This document shows positions 43,844-52,708 of a stretch of 64,000 nucleotides of DNA, piece after piece. Position 1 is the stretch's first letter; each line of letters opens with the position of its first letter. Source of the DNA: an uncultured Oscillospiraceae bacterium (lineage in GTDB: Bacteria > Bacillota > Clostridia > Oscillospirales > Oscillospiraceae); contig CAJURY010000007.1 of NCBI GenBank assembly GCA_910589155.1, positions 1-64,000 on the forward strand, in the 5' to 3' direction. The position numbers were made by a program, and so were the translations under genes. The notes beneath the pieces are model-generated. The model saw nothing but the letters and a program-made list of their open reading frames with translations. It was not told the DNA's origin and did no database searches.

Positions 43844-44112
43844 AAAAAACAAAGCCCTTGCCTCTGCAAATGCAGGGACAAGAGCAAAAACTCCTGCGGT
43901 ACCACCCGGCTTGACGCTTTACGCATCCACTTCAGCGCACCAACATGCGCCGGCTTTTCTGATAACGGGCAGCCATCCCCGTCTTGCCTACTTGGTTTCC
44001 CGTTCAACTCGCCCTCCCAAGTCCATTCATTCTGCGGTAAGGCGCCACAATTCCACCACCTGCGGCTCTCTTTGACCGTCCCGTTCAAAACTACTACTCT
44101 TGTTCATTGGTT
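43844..44112 (-). promoter_or_regulatory. T-box leader (probably Trp-specific) of trpB2
   Basis: On the minus strand the leader carries the T-box core GGGTGGTACCGC (within 43895-43910), an AGTAGT and GGTGGTGG stem I region, and a strong terminator (stem about 43854-43885, T run 43844-43853). A TGG triplet followed by A at 44025-44022 is the best specifier candidate. Uncharged tRNA-Trp would bind both the specifier and the T-box bulge and prevent termination. Confidence 0.88.
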
Positions 44113-44118
44113 TAAGAC

Positions 44119-44147
44119 AGCATATCACAAAAAAAACTGTCTGTCAA
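44119..44147 (-). promoter_or_regulatory. Promoter of the T-box/trpB2 unit
   Basis: On the minus strand TTGACA (44142-44147), a 17-base spacer and TATGCT (44119-44124), just before the T-box leader. Confidence 0.75.
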
Positions 44148-44236
44148 GACTTTTTTATCCACTGCTGCAATCGGCAAATTCCCCTATTTTCTCTAAAAAA
44201 CTGCCCGTCCGGCGTTTTGGTGGAACACCAGAACAG

Positions 44237-44293
44237 GCAGTGCGGAAAACGGTCGCAACGATAAAGATTGTTTATCAACGTTTTCCGCACTGC
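44237..44293. repeat. Long inverted repeat with internal AT-rich stem
   Basis: GCAGTGCGGAAAACG and its exact complement form a 15-bp outer stem; GATAAA and TTTATC pair inside. No T tract follows. It lies between the trpB2 promoter and the yoaK terminator, and its role is unknown. Confidence 0.6.
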
Positions 44294-44326
44294 TATGGTA
44301 TCACAATGGCCAAAAATTGTCAAACA

Positions 44327-44364
44327 AAGAAAACCGCAGGGCAGATTGAAATTCTGCCCCGCGG
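44327..44364 (-). terminator. Terminator of the yoaK-like gene
   Basis: On the minus strand CCGCGGGGCAGA pairs with TCTGCCCTGCGG (two mismatches) and is followed by TTTTCTTTG, 12 bases past the stop codon. Confidence 0.8.
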
Positions 44365-44376
44365 CACATAAACGCG

Positions 44377-45132
44377 CTATTGCGCCTGGGGCTCAGCGCT
44401 GCCTGTCAAAATCGCCTCATCCTCCACCGCGCCAGTCATCAGCGCAAGGAAACGCAGGTGCCGATCCCGAATACGGAGCATCAGCGCCGCCGCAAGCAAA
44501 AGCAGCGGGCAGCACAAAAGCACGGTCCTTTCCGCCAGGTGAGAGGAAACAACGCTGCCCAAAGTCGCGCCAAGAAGGAAAAACAAAATTACAACATAAT
44601 AAACCTTCGCCTTGTGCAGCTTGGTTTCGTCCCTGGTTTTCCACCAGTAGTAGAAATTCTCCGTACCGCTGCGCAAATTACCGATGCACATGGTCGTAGC
44701 GTAGGAATTGCCCTCCAGCTCCCGGAAAGACTGCACCTGCATGGCGCACGCCAGACTCACCAGCACATTGGCCAGCCAGTTGAGCTGCTGAGGCAAAAAG
44801 CCCACCACAGCCAAAATGACAACCTCCGCCAAAAGCACACCATGCCGCCAATGTAGGGCGATGCCCCGCACCTTAAAGCGGTTGTGAATCTGCTCCGTGA
44901 GAAGGATTCCCACAACAAAAGCAAGAACTGGCAGCAAATATCGCAGTGCTGTACCCCACTGGCCTTCTGCGGCGCTTTGCCCCAAAAGGATAATATTCCC
45001 CGTCTGCGCGTTCGCATAGACCTTATCCCGGATGTTATAGGTATAGGCGTCCTGCAAACCGCCGGATATGCTGAGCAAGCTGCCCACAAGCAGAGAATCC
45101 GACGCCTGCTTGGCTCTGTACTTTTTTTCCAC
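44377..45132 (-). CDS. YoaK-family membrane protein (DUF1275)
   Basis: The 251-residue protein has about six membrane helices. The N-terminal GLQDAYTYNIRDKVYANAQTG segment and the later LRSGTENFYYW segment are family hallmarks. Its function is not established, although a transport-like role is often suggested. It starts 38 bases after the fumarate-reductase-like gene with AGGAG upstream, so readthrough from the long operon is possible. The last 20 residues are acidic. Confidence 0.9.
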   Translation of the reverse strand: MEKKYRAKQASDSLLVGSLLSISGGLQDAYTYNIRDKVYANAQTGNIILLGQSAAEGQWGTALRYLLPVLAFVVGILLTEQIHNRFKVRGIALHWRHGVLLAEVVILAVVGFLPQQLNWLANVLVSLACAMQVQSFRELEGNSYATTMCIGNLRSGTENFYYWWKTRDETKLHKAKVYYVVILFFLLGATLGSVVSSHLAERTVLLCCPLLLLAAALMLRIRDRHLRFLALMTGAVEDEAILTGSAEPQAQ

Positions 45133-45170
45133 GAAAAGACCTCTCCTTTTAAGTCGCTCCTATCTTTTTC

Positions 45171-46775
45171 TTATAAATCCCGGTTCTGGGAATTATAGGT
45201 CGGCAGCAGCTTGGGGGAAACAACTTCTGTTGCAATCCCCGCCTCCTCCAGCATATGCTGGAAGCTTTTTACGTGTGACAGCGTCAGCTTCCCCACGGAA
45301 ACGCTCTGGGATTTCGCCGCGGCGCTTTTGCCCGCGTCCCGGCCAAAGACAATAATATCCAAAAGGCTATTGCCCATGAGGCGGTTTCTGCCGTGAATGC
45401 CGCCGACAGCCTCCCCTGCTACAAACAGATTTTCCACGGTGCTCTGGCAGTTTGCGTCAATATCCAGACCGCCGTTTTGGTAGTGCAGCGTGGGGTAAAT
45501 TAAAATCGGCTCTTTGCGAATGTCAATGCCGTATTTGCCGAACATTCTGAGCATGGCGGGAATCCGGCGTTCAATGGTGCCTTCGCCGTTTTTCAGTTCG
45601 ATCATAGGGGTATCCAGCCAGACGCCCTGGCCTTCTGGGGTGGAAACGCCCATGCCCCGGTCGGAGCATTCCCGGATGATGGAAGCGGCGGACACGTCTC
45701 TGGTTTCCAGGGGGTTCATAAAGGCCACGCCTTCCCGGTTTACCAGCATCGCGCCCAGAGAGCGCACCTTTTCCGTGACCAGCGCGCCAAAAATCTGCTG
45801 CGGGAAGGCCGCGCCGGTGGGATGGTACTGCAAGGTGTCGGCGTACAGAAGCTTCGCCCCCGCCCGGTAGCCCAGCACAAGGCCGTCCGCCGTGGCGCCG
45901 TAGTGATTGGAGGTGGGGAAGCCCTGATAATGGAGCCGTCCCGCACCGCCGGTAGCGAGAATCACAGTCTTTGCCTTGGCAATGAGCAGTTCCCTGGTTT
46001 CCATGTTCATGAGCACCGCGCCGGCAGCTTTGCCGTTTTCATCCAGCAAAAGCTCAATGGCGGCGGTGAAATCCACCACCTGAATGGGCAAATTCAGCAC
46101 TTCATCCCGGAGTGTTCGCATAATTTCCGCGCCGGAATAGTCCTTGGCCGCATGCATACGCTTCCGGGAGGTGCCGCCGCCGTGGGTGGTAATCATGGTG
46201 CCGTCTGTGGCTTTGTCAAACTCCACGCCCAGTTCGGACAGCCACGCGATGGCTTCCGGGGCTTTTGTCACCAGCTTGTAAAGCAGTTCCTTCTTCGCGG
46301 CAAAGTGACCGCCGCCGAAAGCGTCCAGAAAATGAACAGCGGGAGAATCGTTGGGCTTGTCGGCAGCCTGAATGCCGCCTTCCGCCATCATGGTGTTGGC
46401 GTCGCCCACCCGCAGCTTGGTAACGAGCAGTACGGAAGCCCCCGCCCGGTTGGCTTCGATGGCCGCCGCGCAGCCTGCGCCGCCGCCGCCAATGACCAAA
46501 ACGTCGGTTTCATAGTCGACCTTGGAAAGATCCAGCTTCGCGCCTCTCAGCCGGGAATTTGCCTGCAAAAGCTTGTGCAGCTCCAGCGGCACCTTTTCCC
46601 CCGCGTTGGGTCCTACATTCAAAACCGCGAACTGATCTTCCCGATAGTCGGGATGGTAGGTTTTCAGAAGGGCGCTTTTTTCCTCGGCGGTCATGCGCCG
46701 GGGATCGGTGGCCATATTCGCGCTTCTGGCGGCTTCCACCTTGGCAATGGATGCTTGCATTTCCAGTGTATACAT
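45171..46775 (-). CDS. frdA: Fumarate reductase/succinate dehydrogenase-type flavoprotein
   Basis: The 534-residue FAD protein is expected to reduce fumarate to succinate in the cytosol. The dinucleotide fold is VIGGGGAGCAAA near residue 93, followed by the MMAEGGIQAA flavin loop, HPTG, and HGRNRLMGNS near the end. The equivalent of the active-site His segment reads TLHYQNGG. An N-terminal extension of about 85 residues precedes the FAD fold, as in soluble TfrA-type enzymes. ATG 46775 has AAGGAGGGG. It is last in the operon, 13 bases after frdB. Other electron acceptors cannot be excluded. Confidence 0.88.
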   Translation of the reverse strand: MYTLEMQASIAKVEAARSANMATDPRRMTAEEKSALLKTYHPDYREDQFAVLNVGPNAGEKVPLELHKLLQANSRLRGAKLDLSKVDYETDVLVIGGGGAGCAAAIEANRAGASVLLVTKLRVGDANTMMAEGGIQAADKPNDSPAVHFLDAFGGGHFAAKKELLYKLVTKAPEAIAWLSELGVEFDKATDGTMITTHGGGTSRKRMHAAKDYSGAEIMRTLRDEVLNLPIQVVDFTAAIELLLDENGKAAGAVLMNMETRELLIAKAKTVILATGGAGRLHYQGFPTSNHYGATADGLVLGYRAGAKLLYADTLQYHPTGAAFPQQIFGALVTEKVRSLGAMLVNREGVAFMNPLETRDVSAASIIRECSDRGMGVSTPEGQGVWLDTPMIELKNGEGTIERRIPAMLRMFGKYGIDIRKEPILIYPTLHYQNGGLDIDANCQSTVENLFVAGEAVGGIHGRNRLMGNSLLDIIVFGRDAGKSAAAKSQSVSVGKLTLSHVKSFQHMLEEAGIATEVVSPKLLPTYNSQNRDL

Positions 46776-46788
46776 CTTGCTCCCCTCC

Positions 46789-47463
46789 TTATTTCTCAAT
46801 CTCGCGGTTGTTGTAAAGCTCCTGCATTTCGGCAAGGGGCTTGCCCATCAGGGCTTCCAGAAGCTCCTGGAAATCGCCGTTTTCAATTTCCTTCACCCGG
46901 TCTTCCAGATGGCCGCACTTGGGGGCTAAATACTTGCCGTTGATCCGGCGGGCAAGCATAGCGACCTGGGGATGGGAAATTCCCGCCGGGCACCGGGCGG
47001 AACACACGCCGCACATGACGCAGTCAAAAGACTCCTCGGCACAGGCGGCAAAGTCCCCTCGCTGGGCATAGGCAATGTACTGCATGACGTTCAAGCCCTG
47101 GGTGCAGGACTTGGTGCAGGCATTGCAGCCAATACAGGCATAAATCTCAGGATAAAGCTGCATCATCACCGCCTGGGTAGGAGAAACCGTATTCATATCA
47201 TAGACCTGCTTTACCAGCGGGAAGAAGGGCAGCGTCGCTACATACATGCCTTCTTCTACCTGGGTCTGGCAGGCAAGACAGGTTTTCAGTTCCTGCTTGC
47301 CGTGAATGCGGTAGATGGTCGCGCAGGCGCCGCAGAAGCCGTTCCGGCAGCCGCAGCCCCGCACAAGCTGATAACCGGCATATTCCATGGCGCGCATAAT
47401 GGTTAAAGATGCGGGAACCTGATATTTTTTACCGAAAAAATAGACATTTACCATTTTTTCCAT
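46789..47463 (-). CDS. frdB: Fumarate reductase-type iron-sulfur subunit
   Basis: The 224-residue protein has an N-terminal [2Fe-2S] ferredoxin domain (CGCRNGFCGAC, then CLAC) and two [4Fe-4S] motifs (CIGCNACTKSC and CVMCGVCSARC). It would carry electrons to the flavoprotein. It lacks the C-terminal CCG domains of methanogen TfrB and no membrane anchor subunit is encoded nearby, so its electron donor must be another soluble complex. The adjacent HdrABC-Flx genes make that complex the obvious candidate. I chose the ATG at 47463 with GGAGG upstream. Confidence 0.87.
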   Translation of the reverse strand: MEKMVNVYFFGKKYQVPASLTIMRAMEYAGYQLVRGCGCRNGFCGACATIYRIHGKQELKTCLACQTQVEEGMYVATLPFFPLVKQVYDMNTVSPTQAVMMQLYPEIYACIGCNACTKSCTQGLNVMQYIAYAQRGDFAACAEESFDCVMCGVCSARCPAGISHPQVAMLARRINGKYLAPKCGHLEDRVKEIENGDFQELLEALMGKPLAEMQELYNNREIEK

Positions 47464-47476
47464 TGTAATACCTCCA

Positions 47477-48304
47477 TCAATATTCGTCCGGCAGCTCGTC
47501 AAGCTGGTCGCAGCGGAATACCGGACCGTCCTTGCAGACGTATTTCGTGCCAATGTTGCACCGTCCGCATTTGCCAAGACCGCACTTCATTTTCAGCTCC
47601 ATGGTGGTATACACCTGGGTCTTGTCAAAGCCCAGTTCCTGCAAAGCGGAAAGGGTAAATTTAATCATAATGGGAGGGCCGCAGATAATGGCGGTTTTGT
47701 GTACATCAAACCCCAGTTCTTTGACATAGTTCGGCACGAAACCCACATGACCGTCCCAGCCCTCCTGCTCCCGGTCGATGGTGAGGTGCACAGAAAGCCC
47801 CGGCTCCTTGCACCACTGCTCCATGATTTCCGGGTAATCCACCAGATCGTCCTTGGAGCGGGCGCCGTACACAATGTCTACCTGCCCGTAGTTTTCCCGG
47901 TTGTCCCGGACATAGTTAATCACAGAGCGCAGCGGCGCAAGGCCGATGCCGCCGGCGATAAAGAGCATATCCTGCCCACGGAAAGCGGTATCCACCGGGA
48001 AACCGTTGCCGTAAGGCCCACGCAGGGTAATCTGCTGCCCCGGCTCGATTTCATGGAGCCAGTTGGTGACGCAGCCGCACTTTTTTATGGAAAATTCCAG
48101 AAAATCCTGATTGGTAGGGGAAGAAGTAATGGAAAATAACGCCTCGCCAACGCCTGGCATGGACAGCATGGCGCACTGGCCGGGAATGTGGGTAAAGGGC
48201 TTTTTCCCGTCCAGTCCCACCACCCGGAAGGTTTTCACATCCGGGGTATCAATGCGCACATCCGTGACCTGCGCGATCATGGGAATCAGCGGCTCATTTC
48301 TCAT
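47477..48304 (-). CDS. flxA: FlxA-like NAD(P)H-oxidising FAD/[2Fe-2S] subunit
   Basis: The 275-residue protein belongs to the ferredoxin-NADP reductase superfamily: a FAD domain (residues 1 to about 95), a NAD(P) domain with IAGGIGLAPLRS, then ICGPPIM. A C-terminal [2Fe-2S] site follows (CGLGKCGRCNIG, then C). It resembles AsrB and PyrK, but the neighbours identify it as the NADH-oxidising FlxA of a Flx-Hdr complex. ATG 48304 follows GGAGGTG; it overlaps flxB by 11 bases. No siroheme sulfite reductase is present. Confidence 0.87.
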   Translation of the reverse strand: MRNEPLIPMIAQVTDVRIDTPDVKTFRVVGLDGKKPFTHIPGQCAMLSMPGVGEALFSITSSPTNQDFLEFSIKKCGCVTNWLHEIEPGQQITLRGPYGNGFPVDTAFRGQDMLFIAGGIGLAPLRSVINYVRDNRENYGQVDIVYGARSKDDLVDYPEIMEQWCKEPGLSVHLTIDREQEGWDGHVGFVPNYVKELGFDVHKTAIICGPPIMIKFTLSALQELGFDKTQVYTTMELKMKCGLGKCGRCNIGTKYVCKDGPVFRCDQLDELPDEY

Positions 48305-49319
48305 TTTGGGCACCTCCCAGGGTTTTCATGACTTTGGCAATGTTCATATGGATGGGGCACTTCGCCACGCACCGTCCGCAGCCCACACAGGAGAAAAGCC
48401 CCTCGTTGTTGGCAGGATAGTATACCAGCTTGTGCATAAACCGCTGGCGGAACCGCTCTTTCTGGGTGGGTCTGGGCTGACCGGCAGACATCATGGTAAA
48501 ATCGGAGTACATACAGCTATCCCAGCAGCGGAACCGCTGGACAGTATCCCCCGCTTTAAATTCTTTCACATCGTAGCACTGGCAGGTGGGGCACACAAAG
48601 GTGCAGGTGCCGCAGCCAATGCAGCTTTTGGCGAGAGTCTCCCACTCCGGGCGGTCAAACAAGGTCTTTGTTTTGTCCCCGCCGAAAGCTTCGGTGCTGA
48701 GCTGGTTCAGGGGCAGTCGATCCGCAATCCGGCGGATGGAAGTTTTTTCCGCTTCCACCGCCTCGTCCCCGGCTTCTTCCAATGCAATGCCTTCCAGCAG
48801 CGCTTCGCCCTTGGATGTCAGGGGCTGCAAAAACAGCGCATCCTCTGCAAAATAGCAGGAAACATCCCCGCCAGGCGCCGCCGGGTCGATGCCGAACACA
48901 CCGCAAAAGCAGGTTTCCTCCGGCGCGCCGCAGGCAAGGGTCATGACAATGCCGTGGCTTCGCCGGGCGGCGTAGTAGCCGTCGGCAGGCTCGGACAAAA
49001 ATACCTTGTCTAAAATTTCAAAGCTTTTGCAGTCGCAGCCCCGCACGCCGAACAAAATAAAATCTTCCTCCGGGGCTTTCCGCTCCCGCACCTGAATTTC
49101 CTTGCCGAAAACCTGAAAATCCACCAGATTTTCAATTTGCGGGAAGAAAAGATCCTTGGGGCTGCGGGCGGTGTTCAGCTTTTCGCTGAGGGTCATTCCC
49201 GCTTCATAGCGGGTAAACTGTGACTGCCCGGCGGCGTTGTCCGCCGGGATGTACAGCGCGGCTTTCGCTGCCAGCGCTTCAAAAAGAACGCTTAGGTTCT
49301 TTTTTTCGATTTTTTTCAT
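48294..49319 (-). CDS. flxB: FlxB-like 4Fe-4S protein (AsrA family)
   Basis: The 341-residue protein has a long N-terminal domain with VRGCDCKSFEIL and a Cys-rich middle (CFCGVFG). Its C-terminus carries two [4Fe-4S] motifs, CIGCGTCTFVCP and CVGCGRCVAKCP. The whole matches the AsrA/FlxB family of electron-transfer subunits. It overlaps the flxC stop codon (TGATG) and flxA, which suggests tight translational coupling and a fixed stoichiometry. Confidence 0.87.
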   Translation of the reverse strand: MKKIEKKNLSVLFEALAAKAALYIPADNAAGQSQFTRYEAGMTLSEKLNTARSPKDLFFPQIENLVDFQVFGKEIQVRERKAPEEDFILFGVRGCDCKSFEILDKVFLSEPADGYYAARRSHGIVMTLACGAPEETCFCGVFGIDPAAPGGDVSCYFAEDALFLQPLTSKGEALLEGIALEEAGDEAVEAEKTSIRRIADRLPLNQLSTEAFGGDKTKTLFDRPEWETLAKSCIGCGTCTFVCPTCQCYDVKEFKAGDTVQRFRCWDSCMYSDFTMMSAGQPRPTQKERFRQRFMHKLVYYPANNEGLFSCVGCGRCVAKCPIHMNIAKVMKTLGGAQNEK

Positions 49320-50290
49320 CACCGGTTCCCCCTCTCATGGACAATGGAAGGTTCCGGGTCATTCTGCCGGAAATCCACCATAGGCGGTCTGGACTCCATG
49401 TCTGCGCCAGCCTGATAGGCGCCGTACAGTTCATTCATATCGGAAATCAGCTTCCGGTTCAGCAGATGCAGCGGAATGTGCTGCGGGCACACTCTGGAGC
49501 ACTCGCCGCAGTCTGTGCAGCGCCCAGCCACATGGAACGCCCGGATAATATGGAACATATTTTCCTCGAAGCTACTCGCGGCGGCCTTGTTTTCCACGCC
49601 GGAGGCGGGATTGTCGAAAACACACTTTTCGCAGGAGCACGCGGGGCACACGTTCCGGCAGGCATTGCAGCGAATGCACCGGGAAAGCTCCCCGCGCCAG
49701 AAAGCAAAACGCTCCTCCGGGGTCATGGCTTCCAGCCTGCGCACCTCAGCAAAGCGGGAATCGTCGCTGTCTTCCCCATCTTCGCCAATCAGCTCATCAT
49801 AAATGGCGAATTTTTTGGACTTGCACACCGCGCAGCGTTCCGCCAACGCATCGGCAACCGCCATAGTTTTTTCGCCGTAGAGGGTGTCAAGTACCAGTGT
49901 ATCGCCGTTTTGCTTCACATCCAGCACACCCTTGATTCCAGCGGCGCGGATTTTTTCCATGTCGCACTTGCCCTCGCAGCCAACGCCCACGACATAGACG
50001 TTTTCCCGGTTGATCCGGTGCTCTTTTACAAGCTGCAAAAAAGAATAGCTGTCGCAAGGCTTCAAAAACGCGGCAATTTTTCCCGGCTTGCGGCTTTCCG
50101 CAATGAGATATTTGGAAAGATTCGCCCCGGCAAACACATTGTAACGGAAGTCCTTTTCCAACACTTCCACTGTTGTAAAGACCGCAGGGGTCAAATCGTA
50201 GAAGAACTCGCCGGCAGTCCAGCCCAGAACGCGTTCAACCTCGCCGCTTTCCAGAAGCTCCTTTGCCCTCTGGATCAGTCTTGCTTGCAT
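49319..50290 (-). CDS. flxC: FlxC-like 4Fe-4S electron-transfer subunit
   Basis: The 323-residue protein is cytosolic. An N-terminal part (KPCDSYSFLQLVKE, then VGCEGKCD) resembles F420-dehydrogenase beta/FlxC proteins. The C-terminal half has two ferredoxin motifs, CIRCNACRNVCPACSC and CTDCGECSRVCP. It should relay electrons between flxA/B and flxD/hdrA. ATG 50290 has GGAGG. It overlaps flxD by 16 bases, and its own stop codon overlaps the flxB start. Confidence 0.85.
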   Translation of the reverse strand: MQARLIQRAKELLESGEVERVLGWTAGEFFYDLTPAVFTTVEVLEKDFRYNVFAGANLSKYLIAESRKPGKIAAFLKPCDSYSFLQLVKEHRINRENVYVVGVGCEGKCDMEKIRAAGIKGVLDVKQNGDTLVLDTLYGEKTMAVADALAERCAVCKSKKFAIYDELIGEDGEDSDDSRFAEVRRLEAMTPEERFAFWRGELSRCIRCNACRNVCPACSCEKCVFDNPASGVENKAAASSFEENMFHIIRAFHVAGRCTDCGECSRVCPQHIPLHLLNRKLISDMNELYGAYQAGADMESRPPMVDFRQNDPEPSIVHERGNR

Positions 50291-50715
50291 CGTAAGTCCT
50301 CCAATCGCTTGTTTTCGCCCAGAGCCGTCACCGTAGCCACAAAATCGTTCATCACGGCGGCGAACTTCGCGCCTTCGGCGGCGGATACCCATTCCACTCT
50401 GGTGCGCTCTTTTTCAATGCCCAGATAGTCCAAAAGAGAAAACAGCAGCGTCATGCGGCGGCGGGCATAGTAGTTGCCGGTGGTGTAGTGGCAGTCGCCG
50501 GGATGGCAGCCGCAAAGAATCACGCCGTCCGCTCCACGCTGAAACGCCCGCAAAATAAACATGGGATTCAGGCGGCAGGAGCAGGGAATGCGGATAATTT
50601 TCACATTGGCGGGATAATTCAGCCGGTTGGTGCCGGAAAGATCCGCGCCGGCATAGGAGCACCAGTTGCAGCAAAACGCCACAATGGTGGGCTTCCAGCT
50701 TTCATTTACTTGCAT
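50275..50715 (-). CDS. flxD: FlxD/MvhD-type iron-sulfur subunit
   Basis: The 146-residue protein is an MvhD-family [2Fe-2S] protein with CCNWCSYAGAD, PCSCRLNP and CGCHPGDCHY cysteines. In methanogens MvhD links hydrogenase to HdrA; in Desulfovibrio-type Flx-Hdr complexes FlxD links the NADH-oxidising module to HdrA. Here hdrA lies directly upstream and overlaps by 10 bases, which fits that role. The start at 50715 has GGAGGTGG. Confidence 0.9.
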   Translation of the reverse strand: MQVNESWKPTIVAFCCNWCSYAGADLSGTNRLNYPANVKIIRIPCSCRLNPMFILRAFQRGADGVILCGCHPGDCHYTTGNYYARRRMTLLFSLLDYLGIEKERTRVEWVSAAEGAKFAAVMNDFVATVTALGENKRLEDLRCKQD

Positions 50716-52697
50716 ATGGCATCCACCTCCGCCATGATTTGTTGATTGGAGAAGCCCAGAAGATCCATCGCCCCGGAAGGACAGGCCACGGTACACGCGC
50801 CGCAGCCCTGGCACACCGCAGGATTCACCTGCGCCACCCGGCGCAGAAGCATCGTGCGGTTGGGGCCTCTAAATTCTTTATCCTCATAGTGAATCGCGCC
50901 GTAGGGACACACCTTTTCGCAGGCGGAGCAGCCGTTGCACATCAATTCGTCAGGCCGCGCCACACAGGGGTTGCAGGTCATATGGTCTTTCGCCAGCAGG
51001 CCGATGACCTTGGCGGCGGCGGCGCTGGCCTGGGCAACCGTTTCCGGGATGTCCTTGGGTCCCTGGCACGCGCCGGACAGGAAAATACCCGCCGTGGGGC
51101 TTTCCACAGGACGCAGCTTGGGATGGGCTTCCGTGAAGAAATCGTTGGTATCCATAGACGCGGTAAGCATGGTTGCCAACGGACGGGCAGACTTGTCCGG
51201 CTCAATGGCAGCGGCCAGCACCACCATATCCGCGTCAATATGAAGCTGGCGGTTTTCCAGCAGGTCGGAGGCCTGCACCTTCAGCTTGCCGTTTTCCGGC
51301 ACGACCTTGCCTACCATACCTTTGATATAGTGCACGCCGTATTCTTCCACCGCCCGGCGGTAAAATTCGTCAAAATTCTTGCCGGGGGTACGCACGTCAA
51401 TGTAAAAGACATAAACTTCGGTATCCGGGTATTTTTCCCGGCAGAGCATGGCGTGCTTGGCGGTGTACATACAGCAGATTTTGGAGCAATAGCTCTTGCC
51501 TCTGGTATCCCCGTCACACCGGGAACCCACACACTGGACAAAGACCAGGGTATGAGGATGGGTCTTATCGGAAGGCCGGAGCAGCGTGCCGCCGGTGGGA
51601 CCTGCGGCGTTCATCAGCCGCTCAAATTCCAAAGACGTTACAACGTCGGGGCTTTGCTTGTAGGCAAATTCGCCGTAAGGCTCCACGTTGATGGGTTCAA
51701 AGCCGGTGGCTACTACGATCGCGCCGTATTCTCTGGTCACAAGCTCGTCTTGCTGCTTGTAATCGATGGCGCCGGCGGTGCAGACCTTGGAGCAAACGCC
51801 GCACTTGCCGGTTTTCAGCATGGTACAGTAGTCCGCGTCGATGGTCGCAATCTTGGGCACCGCCTGGGCAAAGGGTATGTAAATGGCGCGGCGGTTGTCC
51901 AGCCCCAGATTAAATTCGTTGGGCGCCTTTTTCTGGGGGCACTTTTCCGTACACAGCCCACAGCCGGTGCAAAGGTCGGGATTCACATACCGGGCTTTTT
52001 TCCGAATGGTTACGGTGAAGTTGCCCACAAAGCCCTGCACCTTTTCCACTTCGGCGTAGGCGAAAATATCGATATTTTCATTTTGCGCGGCGTCCACCAT
52101 TTTGGGGGTCAAAATACACGCGGCGCAGTCCAGCGTGGGGAAGGTTTTGTCAATCTGGGTCATTTTGCCGCCGATGGTGGGCTTTTTCTCCACAATATCC
52201 ACGGCGAATCCCGCGTCGGCAATGTCCAGCGCCGTCTGAATACCGGCGATACCGCCGCCAATCACCAGCGCCCGCTTGGTCACAGGGCTTTGCCCGGCGG
52301 TGAGCGGCGCGTTCAGGTGCACCTTGGCAATGGCGGCTCTGCCCAAAATCACAGCCTTTTCCGTGGCCTGTTCCTTATCCTTATGAATCCAGGAGCACTG
52401 CTCCCGGATGTTGGCAATTTCCAGCATGTAGGGGTTCAGGCCGGCCTTTTGCACCGTCTTGCGGAAGGTGGCCTCGTGCATTCTGGGAGAGCAGGAGCAA
52501 ATGACCACGCCGGTAAGCCCGTGCTCTTTGATTGCGTCAATAATGAGGTTTTGTCCCGCTTCCGAGCACATATATTGATAATCGGTGGAAAATACCACGC
52601 CCGGCTCCTTGGCAAGCACTTGGGCGACCTTTTCCACGTCTACCGTTGCGGCAATGTTGGAGCCGCACCAGCATACAAATACGCCAATTCTCTGCAT
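50706..52697 (-). CDS. hdrA: Heterodisulfide reductase-type subunit A (bifurcating flavoprotein)
   Basis: The 663-residue protein has a VCWCG N-terminus, an FAD fold GGGIAGIQTALDIADAG (about 146-165), an inserted ferredoxin pair (CTGCGLCTEKC and CGVCSKVC), a VQCVGSRC segment and a C-terminal two-cluster ferredoxin (CNGCSACEKVCP and CQGCGACTVACP). HdrA is the site of flavin-based electron bifurcation in Hdr complexes: one electron goes to ferredoxin and one to HdrB/C. Length is full. It lies between hdrC and flxD with 11-base spacing and a 10-base overlap. Confidence 0.95.
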   Translation of the reverse strand: MQRIGVFVCWCGSNIAATVDVEKVAQVLAKEPGVVFSTDYQYMCSEAGQNLIIDAIKEHGLTGVVICSCSPRMHEATFRKTVQKAGLNPYMLEIANIREQCSWIHKDKEQATEKAVILGRAAIAKVHLNAPLTAGQSPVTKRALVIGGGIAGIQTALDIADAGFAVDIVEKKPTIGGKMTQIDKTFPTLDCAACILTPKMVDAAQNENIDIFAYAEVEKVQGFVGNFTVTIRKKARYVNPDLCTGCGLCTEKCPQKKAPNEFNLGLDNRRAIYIPFAQAVPKIATIDADYCTMLKTGKCGVCSKVCTAGAIDYKQQDELVTREYGAIVVATGFEPINVEPYGEFAYKQSPDVVTSLEFERLMNAAGPTGGTLLRPSDKTHPHTLVFVQCVGSRCDGDTRGKSYCSKICCMYTAKHAMLCREKYPDTEVYVFYIDVRTPGKNFDEFYRRAVEEYGVHYIKGMVGKVVPENGKLKVQASDLLENRQLHIDADMVVLAAAIEPDKSARPLATMLTASMDTNDFFTEAHPKLRPVESPTAGIFLSGACQGPKDIPETVAQASAAAAKVIGLLAKDHMTCNPCVARPDELMCNGCSACEKVCPYGAIHYEDKEFRGPNRTMLLRRVAQVNPAVCQGCGACTVACPSGAMDLLGFSNQQIMAEVDAICK

Positions 52698-52708
52698 CTT
52701 CCCTCACC

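Noticed and set aside
47477..48304. Dihydroorotate dehydrogenase electron-transfer subunit PyrK
   Set aside because: The fold and 2Fe-2S site are similar, but no pyrimidine genes are near and the operon context is Flx-Hdr.
47477..49319. Anaerobic sulfite reductase genes asrA and asrB
   Set aside because: The two proteins are AsrB- and AsrA-like, but no siroheme AsrC follows and hdrA, hdrB, hdrC and MvhD-type genes are adjacent, so Flx subunits fit better.
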